DNA of 64,000 bases from assembly GCA_003993805.1 (NCBI GenBank), contig RSEF01000001.1, forward strand, positions 96,147,674 through 96,211,673. The letters run 5' to 3'. The DNA is from Himantopus leucocephalus. Taxonomy: Eukaryota > Chordata > Aves > Charadriiformes > Recurvirostridae. The position numbers and the translations under genes were made by a program. Of this stretch, positions 25,101 to 39,600 are shown one piece after another (positions within the stretch are counted from its first letter, which is position 1; every line of letters begins with the position of its first letter). The notes beneath the pieces were generated by a model that saw nothing but the letters and a program-made list of their open reading frames with translations, had not been told where the DNA came from and ran no database searches.

Positions 25101-26561
25101 TCTCAGGTTAGGCCATACGCTACCTGCAGCTATCACAGCAAATCTGTGATGCTTTCTCCACTCTGAAAGAAATGACAGTAGAATTCCATTCAAAGAGCTT
25201 TCCAAAAGCAATGTTCAGGTAACTACAGCAAACATGCTGAAACTAGAGTGTTTTGGAGAAAGGCATCTTAAAAAGAGGAAGCAGACTGTAAACATGCCCC
25301 CAGGTAACTACATGCCTATACCCCATACCACTGAACTTCCTATTAAAAACATATTTTCTAGGCTGTGGTTGATCCAGTCAGTATCTGTAGGGAAAACCAC
25401 TCTGCAAGGAGAGCAAATGAAACCTGCAGCTTAACAGAGATGGGGCATGAAATATAAGAAACTGGCATTTTCTCCATTGCTGCTGAGATATATATATATT
25501 TCTAGATGATTTATCTGGATCTTATCATATCGCTCTCCTGTTTGTTCTACCAAAAAATCTATTAAATAAAAATAAAACAGACATGGAATAAATATTCTTG
25601 TAACTGCAACATGAGGATACAGTCTGTCTCCATAAAAGAATGAAGTATTAATGCAGTGTTAATGCAACTCATTAGCCATCTCATGACCATTACCTCTATG
25701 TTCACTTAATTTTCCAGAAGACATTTATCATTTTCTATTATTATTTAATATATAAAGTTACAGATTCCCCCTCTCAGTTTGAACAACTATTTTTTTTTCC
25801 AATGGTTGAGTTTACTTCTCCTTGCATTATTTTTTTTAACATAGTAAGATTGCAGTGACATACAGAAGCAGCATAGGACCACCAAGAAATCTTTGTCAGG
25901 TGAGGGTTTTTGCACTGCAGATGCTCACTCTCTCTTCCTGTGTATCTTTTCTTCTCTGCTATGCTACGCATCCATCTGAACAAAAAGGGTTCCCTCTCAC
26001 CTTCCTTGCAAACATTTCCAGCAGTGTCTTACAACACATAGGTAGGCAAATGCACAACGCTTGCCATCAAGATATCAGAGGCCAGTGAACTCAGCTCAAC
26101 AGTTTCAAAAGAGAGGTGCAGGCAAGGATTTAACTGAGGTGCAGAGGTATGACTCCCAAGTGGACATAAGCACTTTTGTTCAAGGTCTCAGTCAAGTGCC
26201 TGACCTCCAGAAAGAGCAGGAGTTCAAATGTGTCTCAGCCATTCAGTGCAAGGATATTTCAGACTGTCTTTTTGAGACAGATGACTTACTCTACACTGTG
26301 CCCTTGGTGAGGAATCTCTGGTCACCTTGCTTTAGGTTCCAATTTTTATCCTGAGTGCCAGCCGCTCTGAAGCACTGCAGCATGTAACTCCCAAGCACTT
26401 AAATTGCCTGGGAAGATCCAGGCCCATACAAATAACTATTGTCATCACCATTATCAGTGGATCTTTGTTACTTCATTTTTAGAGATTCTGCTTCCAAAAC
26501 ATCCTTTTAGGTGCATGAGTTGTTTCTTTTCCTGCATATGTTAGTGCTTGCTGTAGTTTTA
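22117..26561. other. intergenic; possible decayed CR1 near 23.5 kb
   Basis: Mostly AT-rich unique sequence. Around 23495-23750 short blocks (ATAAATGTAAAGTA, ATATATTAAAAAGG) recall an ancient sense CR1 but are too weak to call. An exon-like open segment on the minus strand at 24179-24302 is discussed in the findings. Nothing else recognisable. Confidence 0.4.
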
Positions 26562-27008
26562 GGGCAACAAAACTGGTGAGTGGTCTGGAGCACATGTCGT
26601 ATGAGGAGCGGCTGAGGGAACTGGGGTTGTGTAGCCTGGAGAAAAGGAGGCTCAGGGGAGACCTTATCGCTCTCTACAACTATCTGAAAGGAAGTTGCAA
26701 AGAGGTGGGAGTCAACCTGTTCTGTCAAGTAACAGGTGATAAAACAAGAGGAAATGACTTCAAGTTGTGCCAAGGGAAGTTTAGATTGGATATTAGGAAG
26801 AATTTCTTTACTGAAAGGGTCATCAGGCATTGGAACGCATTACCCAAGGCAGTGGTGGAGTCCCCATCTTTGGAGTATTTAAGGGTCATGTAGATACAGT
26901 GCTCAAGGACATGGTTTAGTGGTGGGCTTGTCAGTGTTAGGTTAATGATTGGACTAGACGATCTTACAGGTCTTTTCCAGTCTAGGAGATTCTGTGATTC
27001 TGTGATTT
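26562..27008 (+). mobile_element. CR1 LINE 3' segment, about 450 bp
   Basis: Runs from GGGCAACAAAACTGGTGAG through GAGGAGCGGCTGAGGGAACT and GGATATTAGGAAGAATTTC to GGTTAATGATTGGACTAGAC and the octamer end ATTCTGTGATTCTGTGATTT. It encodes the ORF2 C-terminal tail ([20 protein letters not shown] and following), open for about 105 codons. A frame slip near 26880 brings in a TAG at 26891, before the family's usual stop. It is of a different CR1 subfamily type from the copy at 14 kb, judging by the 3' UTR wording. Confidence 0.93.
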
Positions 27009-30000
27009 GATGTCAGGGATGGGCTAATTGCAGATCACAGAATGACAGCATGGTAGGGCTGTACATGGCTACTTTGGAAGGAAATGAACAGCAGTCCAGA
27101 AACACCCATTTCTCTCCATTGCCTGTAACAGGAGCCTAGGTGCCTAGCTTATGTTGGAGACGCATACATTAGGTCAGATGAATCTCGCTTCTCAGTATGT
27201 TCCTAGTTACTTTGTACAGACGTGAGCACAACTCTGTGACTGATACTTTATATAAATGTAGACTCGGGAAACAAAAAATTAACAGCTGATTGTTTTTGCT
27301 AAGAGCATGTGCACTTAAGGTTTGCTCACATGGCTCCAATTGACTAAGTTATGGCACTTTGTGTAGGTGATGACATTTTCAGTGGCAGGAGAACATCCAT
27401 ATCAGATGAGAAATGATATGTTACTAATCTGTAATAACTCAAGACTTGTGATTGTGTGAACATACCCTTTGTTAAACAGAACTTGGAGAACTGCTGTAAC
27501 AATGCCATATGTCGACTACTAAAATTAGGACTTGCATTTTATTTCTGCAGCTTTCCTCCTCTATTTTGTGTCCTCCCTTGAACACCACATCCAGTGTTTA
27601 TTCCTTCTTAGAGTGCATTGGGTTTATTATTTTATCAGAGGCTGATTTTAACCTGTTGTCTTTTTCTCAAGTGATAATCTTTATTGATTAGAATTGACAT
27701 GAGCAAACCCTACTCTGTGTGTGTTGGTTCCAGAAAGCTAAAACATTTGATTTGACCTGAATAATTTTATGAAAGAAAAATATACCTCTCACCTCCAGAA
27801 CGGAGAGTTCTTTCCACAAGAACATGAACATGTGGAAAAGGAAGATGTGTGCACATTTCAGGAGGAGGCATTTTAACGTGCTCAGGAAAAATATGCAACT
27901 TCTGCGTCAAACTCCTGGTCAAGATATAGTGGTTAGGCATTCTAGATCCATAAGAAGCTTTGCATAATTTTTTCAAAATGCAATTCGCTTCTTCAAAATT
28001 TGAGTGTCTATCTATTACTTCTGTTATGTATAAGATGAACGTTCCACTTTGAAAATAGCACTTGCAGCAGCAAATGGCATTTTGGGTGCAGTCATCTCAA
28101 TTTTGGTACTTTAAAATTTCTGACTGTTTTTAGAAAATACAACAATACTGTGCTGTATCTGTTTGCATTTCCTTTTTGCAACATAGAATAATGGAAATAA
28201 TCTTTTAATGACATAGTAATTAACTTTCCTCTGTAGCTGGTTCTACTGGAACCAGCATAGTTTCTCAGGAGTTTCTGGCCTACATCTGAATTATTTAGTT
28301 TTTGAAACCAGTAATATATGCCCCCTTGTGCTACGCAGAGGAGTCTGATTCTTCTGAGTAAAGTGTCACAAATTAACAAAGAAATAATAATTTCTTTCTA
28401 GATATACCAAAGAATAATTATTTCCAAACATCTCTAGTACACTGGTCATCTTTTCTAGTCAGTTTATTAACCATATGTTTGCAATCTGGGGTGTACTAGC
28501 GATGCAACAGGGATGCATGAGTGGATGTGCTGGTGAGGTTTTTCTTTCTCTCGTGCAGAAATTGCGAAGCCAAGATGTGTCATAGAAAGTAGTTACTTTA
28601 AACTTCTCTATTTTCAGAACTGTGGGCTTCTCCAAGACTGTATTACCAAGCATCTGGTCAATGAAATACATTTGATGTGCATGTCAAATAGATTAAGTAT
28701 ATACACCTGCTAAGAGAATATATCTTCAAAGTGTTGCATATAATTAAGATAATGCATAACCTTCAAAAGACACTAGCCCAGAAATTTTGTAATCACAAGC
28801 CATTTTCTGATATCCAGACTCATTTGTTTTAATCACTTCTTCATTCATGTCCTTGAAATTGTAAACTTTTTCTAGCAGATCCTGTCATTGTGTATTTAGA
28901 TGGTATGAGACACTGTCTTGCCTCTCATCTCCCCTAAGAATATTTAATAATAATATTTAACTTCAGCCATCTAAGAGCTAGTTGTCCACTTGTTCTGGCT
29001 GAGCCTGAGTTCTGGTTCTCAGAGCCTTTTTACAATCAGTAGAGAGAGCTGGTGCCTGCAGGGTTGAGTCTCCTTAGATGCCTATTTCAGTTTGTGAGGA
29101 TTGCCCACTGAAGCTGTCTCCACTGAGTGTGGAAGGAGGCAGAGACTGACTGAAACTATGTGGGAGGCACCTCATCCACTGAATTCCGTGACGTTTTTAC
29201 AGGTGATATAGCCCACTCTTAGGAGCTCACTGTAAATTCACAGCAAGGCTTAGTGGTGATTGAGAGCAAAGTCAGACACAGAATATTTCTCATCCACTAA
29301 AATCACTTTCTTGATTTCTTACTGGTTGTGTATATACTGGAGATACAGAAGAAGGCTGTGAGGACCCCCAGGACCACCCACTTCAGAGATTATCACCAGT
29401 ACACATAGCATTCAGTTTCACTTTGCAAAAAAGCGCAGGTCAGGAGTGAAATATTCTACAATTCCATGTTAAAGTGAATGTAAATAATTTTTACTAAATA
29501 TTACCTTTACTTTAGATATCTTGCAGCAGGCTGAGTTTGCACAAACTTGCAAAAACTGGGTTGATTGGTCCAGACTGGATAGGCTTTCTTGGTTCAATAA
29601 GGTCTGAAGCCTGGCTAAAGTCCTCTTTTGGGTTTGCTATTAGCTATGTAGCTAGTGGGCAGTCAGATCTAGAAATCGTGCTTGCCTACAGCTCTTACAC
29701 ATGTTCTTCCCATTTCATGTATATTTCTCTGAGCTTTCTCTTATTGTGGTGCTCTGCTTTAGAAGCAGTCATCAAGACTGTGGGACTGTCATGTGCATTA
29801 AGCTATTTGTAGAAATACCTAAGTAGGAAGCTTCATACAATTACAATGGTGGTCTTCAGGAAAGTTTCCAACAAAATTTTTGAACTTTTTTTCCCTCCAG
29901 AAATCAGTTCTCAAACAATTAAGGTACTTTTTGGTTTCCACTACTGCAAGACCAATACTGTTCACATCAATGATGTTCTGAATTCCGTGCTCATTTTTTT

Positions 30001-31620
30001 TGCTCTACTGCTCTTGGAATGGCAGCAAAAATTATAGTTGGATCTAGACTCATGGAGGTGCTTGTTCCTTCCTATTTGTCCACTGTCTGCCTTGCAATCT
30101 CAATGAGTCCAATGGGTCTTCTCATTACCTGGAGTCCAGAGCAATTGCCCTTGCTGCTGTCCTCCAGAAGAGCACACCAAAGAGAGCTCAGGTTGCATTA
30201 CTAATGAACATTAATTCTTCATCTAAGATTTCTGTTGTCACTTGTGGAAAGTTTTGTAATTGGTTAGCAGTAGTTGGCATGAGTTGGCATATATGGCTGA
30301 ACTCAAAAAGTGGTATTTGCCAGAGTGTGACTGAGAACTCAGAAAGCTGAAGAGAAGATGATGAAGATGAATGGAGATGAAGCAGTGAAAGCAGCTACTG
30401 AGGTTAAAAGAGGCATTACCAGACTCAGAGAAAGAACTGGAAAATTTCTAAGAGCTAACAAGAACGAAAAGCCTGTGGCCACTGTGGACTTCTTAATCCT
30501 TTGAACTTAAAGAAGCAGAATCTGTGGGAGCCTTGATGTACAGCAGGTACCTGAGAGCCCAAGGATAGCTGGTGAAATCTTGTTTATGAGGACATACAAA
30601 TCACTACTTCATTCTGCAGAGTAGTATAGATATCCAGTGGAGCTTTTCTATTAGAGGACAGAATGTCTTTGTCTCAGCTGCTGACTGCTCAACTGCTCGC
30701 TACCCAGATTTATCACTTTGGCAACAGTGTGTGTGCTGAAGAGTTAGCCGACCACTGGTTATGTGCTCATGGTTCCCATTTTCCCTTTCCTCATCTCATT
30801 TACAGGAACCACTTGAAATAACTTAGTTCAGCTGAAGAGTGGTCATTTTTTCTGTCTCTTGGTGTGATGTATAGGCCTAGTCTATTCTTTAAAGTTTCCA
30901 CAACAAGCACTGGCAGTGCCCGAAATGCTATTTTATATTCAGCCCTTCAGGTCTCGGGATCTATTTTGTCCTCCTCTAAACTTTCATAAAAGTGAGACGA
31001 AGTCCATGAGTCATGGTTCAGTTATCTGTAGCTGGACTCCCTCCCAAGCAAGGAGTACAGCATGGAGAGAGACAATGTTGCATAAAGAATATATGGGCCT
31101 TTATGAGCTACATAAATTTTAATAATCATACAACTCTCTTCACTCATTCTGTTATACTGGTTTGCAGTGTTCTTTGATTAAAGAATTATTGTAAGGGGGA
31201 AATCACAGTAGGAGGACAATTTTCATATATTGTGAAGGTGTTCTCTGATAAGGTGGAAACTATCTTAGATACACTGAAAACCTTTAAATCAATTAGAGTG
31301 TACATACTTTGGAAATTATATTTTTTCCTAATAATTTTCCTATGTTTGTCACATATCTGAATTAATACATGTGCTTTTTTTCTGTTATATACCTGAAGTG
31401 TCACTGAATGTGGTACTCCAACTTTTAGCTTACAAGACAAGATTTCAAATTCAAAGAGAATTTGTCATCCTGGTCCCAAGCTGTCACATTTCAAGTAGGC
31501 TGTTACCTGGGCTTTCAACAGCAGTTTAATATTTTTTCTTCCCTCAGAGTTCAGAATTTGGAGTTAAACTATGAGTTTCATAGGCCAGAAGTCTTTTGGG
31601 TTTTCACAAAGTCAGCTTAT
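27009..31620. other. intergenic sequence
   Basis: 4.6 kb without a gene or a repeat I can name. The open frames are short and without domains. Near 27130 the phrase AGCCTAGGTGCCTAGCT resembles old sauropsid MITE-like repeats but is too short to call. Confidence 0.5.
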
Positions 31621-31640
31621 GTTACGTTACGTTACGTTAC
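31621..31640 (+). repeat. (GTTAC)x4 microsatellite
   Basis: Four perfect copies of the pentamer GTTAC. Short and probably variable between individuals. Confidence 0.9.
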
Positions 31641-31824
31641 ATCACCAGTGGCATGGACATATGGATAAGATACTTCTGCAAATGCAATTTATAGGGTTTT
31701 TTTGATCCATGAGAATGAATTGAAAACAGCCAATAAAATTTTGACCTAGAAGCTGGTACATGAGCATCATGTGCCCAAATCTGTGTTCATACACAGCTGA
31801 AGTAGGAAAATTCATGGGAATCAA

Positions 31825-32118
31825 TACAGTTTCTTGAGATGTATACAGTTATGTAATTCACAATTAAATTACATCTTGTCATCTTTCAAATACTTTGTTT
31901 CATTATTCACACCAGCTTGCATAATAAGAGGAAAACGCTAGTTTCATCCTATCAGGTGAAATTCTTAAGTCNTACAGTTTCTTGAGATGTATACAGTTAT
32001 GTAATTCACAATTAAATTACATCTTGACATCCTTCAAATACTTTGTTTCATTATTCGTGCCAGCTTGCATAATAAGAGGAAAACACTAGTTTTATCCTAT
32101 CAGGTGAAATTCTTAAGT
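31825..32118. repeat. 146-bp direct duplication joined at a single N
   Basis: Copy 1 (31825-31970) and copy 2 (31973-32118) have an exact period of 148 bases and differ at only about six or seven positions, for example CTTGTCATCTTTC versus CTTGACATCCTTC. The copies are separated by C and N at 31971-31972. This is what two overlapping contig ends from different haplotypes look like when they are placed side by side, so an assembly duplication is the likeliest reading. Confidence 0.9.
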
Positions 32119-33506
32119 GAAATAGGAGTGGGGATACTTTGGCTGGGAAGCAGCTGAGGTGGGTACCTGCATTTGAGCTGATGACCCTGAGTTCCCATAT
32201 CAAACATGGAGGAAAGCCTGTAATGCTCAAGGGTGAACCCTTAAACTCAAATATATGTCTCTGTTACTGCTCTGAGGATTTATGCCTCTGTGTGTGCCAA
32301 TATCTCTCCATCGCATATCAGAGGATCTCAGATGTAGATGTTCATGATGGATATGTGTAGATAAGCGTGATGAACCCTACAGTATGTTGGTGCCAAATAG
32401 GTCAAACATCAGTGAGTCCTAACTCTGATAGAGTGTTTTCATGCTCAGTTCTCCTGTGGGAAGACATATCCTTGCCCACCAATTTTGGATACAATTGAGT
32501 TTGAAAACTGTGTATGCGAACCTAATTGCTACAAAATCTACTTGTCTTTGCCATACTTATTACTTAAATTTTATTGTTTGTTTTTTTCCTGACAAATGAG
32601 TCCAAGAAATAAGCTTATAGGCAATGCAAGCAATGTCCCTGAAACAAACTGCTGTGAATAAGTAACAACTAATACTCCAGCATATTCTGCACATTTGTCT
32701 TTGCTGACTTACTGTGTGAGTAATAACCTGCTGAGCATTAGAAAAATCTGTGACTCTCTGTTAAGACAGAAATATGAATTCCCTCTTATCATATTGGACA
32801 ATACAGAGGAGGACAAAAATTTGATTTATTTTAATTTGGACTGTTTTATATTATTGTTGCATATTTATATTTTCTCTTGTCTTTTCAGAGTGAAAGAGAA
32901 ATTTCACAGCTCAACCAAAAATGAAATGTTAATTCTTTTCTCCCTTCAATGTTACTTCATTTCTCCCTTCCCCTGGCCTTATTTAAGCTTTCACTGAAAA
33001 AATATTGCTATTGACTTTTTGGATTTCTCCTGTTTTGGAAAAAGGAAATTGCAGGTCAGTGTCATAATGGTTTGAGAATATCTTATTTCCCAAAATGTCA
33101 CCCAATCCTGTGAGCTTGCAAACAGTCAGAAGCTACATTTAGAAAGCCAAGTCTTCACATTTGGGTAGCATCTGAAAAGTGGCTTCGTATTCACAGCCTC
33201 ATTTCCAGAACCAGAATTACCCCTGCCTGTTTCATGGCAGTGTGCTCAGCACACCTGCAGCCACGGGTGAGATTTTCCCTCTCAGATGAATGTCAAATAG
33301 GATGGCAAATAATCTCTATCTAGCCATGTAACTGTCTCATTGTTCTAAGCTTTAATCCATGGGTTCTCTATCTCCTAAAATATTCACCTGAGTCATAAGA
33401 AAGACTCACAGAGGAGACTGTGCATCTGTGTGACTGTGGCTGAGCTGAGAGGGTTTCACTTTATGCTCCAGGAAACCTTCCCCAGTCTCTACCACATGGA
33501 AGTACT
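32119..33506. other. intergenic sequence
   Basis: No gene or named repeat seen. Confidence 0.5.
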
Positions 33507-33601
33507 TCACAGAACTAGGTGATGTCTGAGGTTGGAAGGGACATAGATCTGGAGAACATCTAGTCCCACCCCCTGCCCAAGCAGTGTCATCTAGAGCAGA
33601 T
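33507..33601 (-). mobile_element. short, diverged CR1 3' fragment, minus strand
   Basis: TCACAGAACTAGGTGATG, then GAGGTTGGAAGGGACATAGA, ACATCTAGTCCCACCCCC and CCAAGCAGTGTCATCTAGAG are recognisable as the complement of a CR1 3' end. The terminal octamers are degraded and the element is cut off after about 95 bases. Confidence 0.85.
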
Positions 33602-36600
33602 AGTTGATCCCTAGTCCCTATCCAGAAGGGGCAATCTTTTCTTGGTTCATTTATACATTGCATGGCAATAAGGACAAAAAGAAGGAAAAATACAAAGGTC
33701 CAATGGAAATTGTGTAGAGATGTAGAGCTTCAAGTTTAAGATATGGCACAAACCTTTGAAAGCAAGTATTATTAACCACTGTGAGGAAACACTGAGAGAG
33801 GTAGCGATGTCTTCATCTTTTGAAGTCTTCATATCAAGGCTTGATGATATTTCTGTTTAGCTAAATACAAGCTATTCATCTCAGAACAGAGAGGAATAGA
33901 TGAAGTGTCATGCCTGTGTTATTCAGAAGTCAGACTAGGTGATCTAACGATGGGTTCAACTGTCTGTAACTGACATGGTGAGCTCTTGCTGATTTGGAGC
34001 CATTAATACTGTTAATGCTTCAGAATTCCTCTAAGCTACAAAGAGCACCACCCACCCCATGTCTTACTCTTCCTCACCTTTATGGAGGAAAAAAAAAAGG
34101 CAAAAAAGATGTTCTTCACATCTCTGAAAGAAAAAAAGCATTCTATGGGGCAAAGGAAATGGTGAGTAAGAACACCCGTACACTGCTAAGTGCTCCCTTG
34201 ATTCACAGAAGAAAAGCCTGATTCCATATCCACTGGAATCTCTGACATAAGATAAAAGAGAGACTTTCAGCGTTTTCATCATGCATGTATAGCATAAGAT
34301 GTGTTATAACAAGAAAGGGTAGTAATGACATTATTAGGGGGAAAATGAGAAAAAATAGCTATGGTACTTTATTTTCCCAAGATTTGTTCTAAATTCTACT
34401 CTTAGTAATGCTATGGCAAATGCTGATTAATTCCAGCCAGCTGTCTTACTTCTGATTTGAAGGCACTGTCATGAAAGCAAATGCAAAATTTATGTATTCA
34501 TTACATAGCCCGTACACCTATACAAATCTGGTCCACAGTGAGTTGCTAATGCTTGTATTATATTTCCTAATATGCCTCCAGAGCTTTAAAATTCTTATCT
34601 TGTCTTGTTTGTAAGAGATATGACCTATCCTATCTTGGCATTCCATCAAATGTGTAAAAATTCACTAACGCAAATCACCTTTTGCCAACAGCAATATGAC
34701 TGACAGCCTGCTGTTTTCACATCCACAGAAACTACCAAGTTTTTATTTAGTGACAAGAACAATTACAATAGTGGAAGTTATTTTGCTTTGCTTTACTGTG
34801 GTGGAGTTGGATCTGAAATATTTAGTAGAGTTTGCTAACTGCAGCTCTTGAATGGTGTTTATTGTCATTGTTTGAATGAGTGAGCAGTATTTGTATCAGA
34901 TTTATCACTTAATGCTGCAATACATAAGTAGATCCCCAGTCAACTTCTTAATTCCAAAAATGGAAATGTTAATAAAGGTGCTTGAAAAGCAGCAATAGCA
35001 AGATAGATCTTCTCCTGTTGCAAATAATTGTCCATATTCACCAGAAATGCTCTGTTCCAAGTTTGTTTCTGGTGTAAATTCTACTTCCTTGGAACATGCA
35101 CAAGAAGCATATTATTTGCTGAAATTCACTATCTAAGCATGTAATATTGAAGTGGTACAAAATATTAATAAACAGCATGTGGTCAGATGCTGAAATTTCC
35201 ACAACATAATCGACTTTAGTGATAACAGTCTAAGCTTATAGCAACCTAATCTTTTGCCAGAGGCTGGAAGAACACAATCAAGCTTCCAGGAAAGCCTCTC
35301 TTGACATTTAAGAACAAATAATAGGTATACTACAAAGCACAGTTTGAATTCTATGGGAAATTCATTTATTCCAAAAAGGGTTTGAACATGGAGCTCCTAA
35401 AAATGTGACGATAATGTCAGGAGCCTTCAGAGGTATTAATGAGTTAATTAATTAACTGTTTAAAATATTGCATGCATGCTATGACTGTGCGTATGACAGC
35501 AGAAAATCAAGGGCTTGATAAAACCAATGGTAACAACAGAATAGTTGTATTTTTTCCTATTATTTATTATTACTGTTGTCACTGTCATTTTTATTTACAA
35601 TATATTTTCCAATGAGGACTGGTCATGAAAAAGCCAAATGTGAAAAGCTGTTCCCAGAACAGGGTTTCCCCGTCTGAGAGCAGAGAGCCCCGAGGTTCCT
35701 AGAGGGAGCAGGCTCCTGCCCGCTGCCAGGCAGGCAGTGTGCTGGGGCTGGGGACCAAGCGAGCCCTGGCTGCTGCCAACTGAAATTCATTAAATTCTTC
35801 TCAGTCCCATTGCTGCTCAGCACTGAACCCAACGGAAAGGAAGTCTATTTTATTCCACGATTGCTACTGAAGTCTGCGCAACTGTTGAAGTTCCCAGGTC
35901 GGTAAAAATTGAGTGCTTAAGCTGAGCACAAACTCCTGAAAAGACCAAGCCTTTCCTGCAGGTAAGTTTGACTTCAATGCATCAACAAATTCAGAGCATT
36001 CAAAAAAACCCAAGAGTAATGCTTTTTTTTTTTTTCCCCCAAAAAAATTTTTCACCTCACTTTTCTCTTGACCAAGCCACTGAAGTTGCCAGTCAAATGA
36101 AGCTTGCGGCAGTTTTACTTTCTAGCTCATTAGCGATGGAAATGAATGTCTTCTTGGGAAAAAAACACCAGTCTGAAATGTTGATTACTATATTTATCCT
36201 TTCACCAACAAAATAGATGCTGTAAGCTACGTACAAATGTCCCTTCATTGTTTAATATAAATCACTCATGCCGGGATTTATAAAGAAGGTATCTGTTCTT
36301 TAACTTCTAATAATCTTAGAAGGTGCTAATGTGAATGGGCAGAAGTATTCATTATGAATATCTGCAGCATGAGTGACCTAATCTTAATTAGGTAATGAAG
36401 GAATTCTGTGTTTTCCAAAGATGAATATGACAGGAAGTATACATTGTCTTTCACAGCTGGAAACACCATAGAGGGATGCACTGGAGTTCTTATGCAGCTC
36501 AGTCTGCAGGATTTTCTCCTGTTCTGTTTAAGACATTGTACACAACCTCAAATAGTATTTTAGCACCTCTGGGGTTAAGGGATCGGAGCAAAAAGCCGCT

Positions 36601-39600
36601 TTCAATAATACAACATTCCCAATGGGGAAACAAGGGGGAAAAAACCCCTACCAACACAGAAGATATCTTTTTTTTCTAATTAAGAAATCTACCTAAATCA
36701 GGGCTTGCAGTCTGTCTCTCTCTCCCATCTTAAAATTTCAGCTTTCTTTGTCTCTTTATAGCCTTTATATGCTTATGACACAGCTTAAAGAAGTATTACA
36801 TGGTCCCTCTCCCTCTGCCAGTATGAATGCTTTGTGCCAAAAAGGTTTATTTGGCAGCAAACCACAGATCCAAAGAGGAAACTTCCTCGGCTCACATAAA
36901 GAGAGACAAAACAGTGAGTCCACTTGATTGACTTGCCCTGTGAAATGCCCAGGGGTGCACAATTCCCTTCAGTGACCTGCCTTCCCTGCACTAGGGCTGC
37001 TTTGTGCAGGTGCTGAAGGTATGGGATTCACAACACCATAGACCTTGTGCTAGTAAACACCTGCGTCATCTAAAAAGACTAATTCAGAGCATGACGTCCC
37101 CCACAGTTAATCACAGAAACTTTATGAGAAAAAATCAGACTGAGGGGCCAATTGCTGTGACTGGCATATTTTCAGGATGCTTCATCACTCAAGTGACTCT
37201 TGAAGTAGAATAATATGATTTTGCTGTTTTGACGCTGTGTCGCTTGAAGCTACTATAAATATTTGAATGATGTTACTCTGGTATGCGATCTACCTGCCAC
37301 CCCCTCTTTTTGCCAACAGCAGAAATCTTGGATTTTTTTGTTTCCTCTTAGCAAGAGATGATTGAAACATTTCTAAAATTATGTAATATTGTACAACCTC
37401 CCTTGCATATGTAGAGGAAGACTGCATGAAGTGCCACAGGTAGTTTGTGGATCTTAGCAATGCCCACGTGATCCTCAATAGCCCATTGATATTTTTATTT
37501 TCTTTAAATCTGTGTTATGCCTTCCCTTTCTACGTTTCTTGGCTAAATGATTAAGGTCAGCCACTTTTCAGCCCAAAGGCTGAAAGCAATGTGTTTGCTA
37601 TTGTGCTGTTCATGCTGTTCATGGGCGGGGGGATATTTCAGTTCATTGACTTTGGGTTTTTGGGGGTTTGGTTGCACTATTAATGCTCCCCCTGCCACAG
37701 CAGACTAGACATGCTAAGTAATTTTATGTGCAAAATCTATTTCTTCTATCTAGGAGGTAACAAATAAGTGCAGACATCCTTCCTGTTGGTTTCTATCCAG
37801 AATAAATTTCTCCTAGCGAGTACTGATTGCCAAAAATTTTAGCCCAGATTGAGAAATCTCAGTGAAGTCTTGCTTTCTGAAAGGTGATACTGAGCACTTT
37901 CTCAAGATAAGGAATGTCACATTCTCCCTTTAAGGAATCTCATATTTTGAAACTGAAATTACCAGGTCAATTGAGAAAAAATAGACTTCCTTGTTTTGCT
38001 GAGATTATTTCATTATTATTCCTCAAGGCCCCTGAAAAGGTACAGTAACCACAAGAGTTTGCGTTGGATGTTCCCGCTATTGTATACCTGCAGTTACCTA
38101 CGATGCCTTGCTCAGTTTTGACAAGTGGTTACAGCAAACACTACAGCAAGATTGAGCAGCGGCCAGTCGGGCTTTTTAACTGGCCTTATCACTGCAAATT
38201 TAATTTGCCACAAAGTGAGCAAACAACTTCCTGGACAGTTCCTTAAAATACATGAGGCGCCCAAGCAGTGAGGCAATCATTAGATGCCAGACATAGGTAA
38301 CCTAGGAGAGCATATGCCATTTTACCTTTCTAATTTTTAGTTAAATGACAATAATAACACTTTTCAGTTTCAGGAGTATCTTAAGTTTGGGTTTTTTCCT
38401 TCTCTAGGAAGCCCCCCAGAAGCATCTATCCTTGAAGGATATGAAACAGAAAAAAAAAGGGATATCAAGGCAAAAATCAAAATCAGAGTCAACTTGAAAG
38501 TCACCACTGCTCAGCGTGACAGTCTCCAACATATCAGTCTTACTTCAACATTATTGTCTGAGCATAAAACAGCTTATAGCGAGAAAAACAGCATTCACGT
38601 GAGCTTTTGCTAAAGTTAACCTGATATTCTGTGGGACTGATGGCTAGACAGACTGGTGTCTGTCGATTGTGCTATCACTTCAGTGCGTGAAACCAATTTG
38701 CTTGCAAGCAGTCCATATTTCATTAGCATTATAAGTGCTACAAGAAGATAATTAACTTCTTTACAAGAAAATAATTGACTTCACTATATAGCTAAATCAC
38801 TGGAGCAGAAGTGATCAATAAAACAGTCAATAGCAAATCGTTTGGTCCCATTTTATTAATGCTGTTCGAATTCATGCACTTTCCAATCTGGGGTTTATCT
38901 GCACATCATGAGAGAAATTTCATGTCACGCTACAAGTTTCATCACAGTGGCACAGATCACATATCTATGCAATATAGTTGACAAAAGCCACCAGCTGTCT
39001 AAATCAGTGGGTGTCTGGGAAATCAGTATTTTTTTACATTGTAAAATTTAATCCCGGGCTGTTATGAGAGTCTTTGCTAGCAGATCTGGTCAGACGGAAG
39101 TCAGATGGGGGAACGGAGGGAATTTAAAACCAGGTGCCAGAGGCCTTATCAGATATGACAGAATAAATGGCATATCTCAGGATTACTGTGAGGCACGAAG
39201 GCTCTGCAATCAGCAATCCTGCAGCATCTAGAATTACTGCCTTCACATTTCATACTCGTTGGCGCTGTGGAGGTCAGATGTGTTGGTGACCTTTTTTTCT
39301 ATATGATTAATGGCTCCAGTGTCCATGATTTTCATCCAACAGAATCACATTGATTGGAATTGCAGCAAATAAAATTGCACATGAAAGTTTGCACATAGCC
39401 TCTGACTGTATAAATTTGCATTTACATTATATTTGCATCTGGGGAGAGCCCACATACTATTTTTTTCCACAGTGCAGCTGCAATGTCTTCAGGTCCCGGA
39501 TGCAGTGGTTGAACATCTGTCACTTAGTGCCAGACTGTTTTAGATCTTTTAAAATCGTAAGGAACTGATTAGTAGAGGAATTAAATACTGCTGTGTTTAT

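Noticed and set aside
35958..35967. Perfect splice-donor consensus after a moderately GC-rich patch
   Set aside because: A lone donor match is common in 64 kb, and no promoter, start codon or coding exon could be tied to it.
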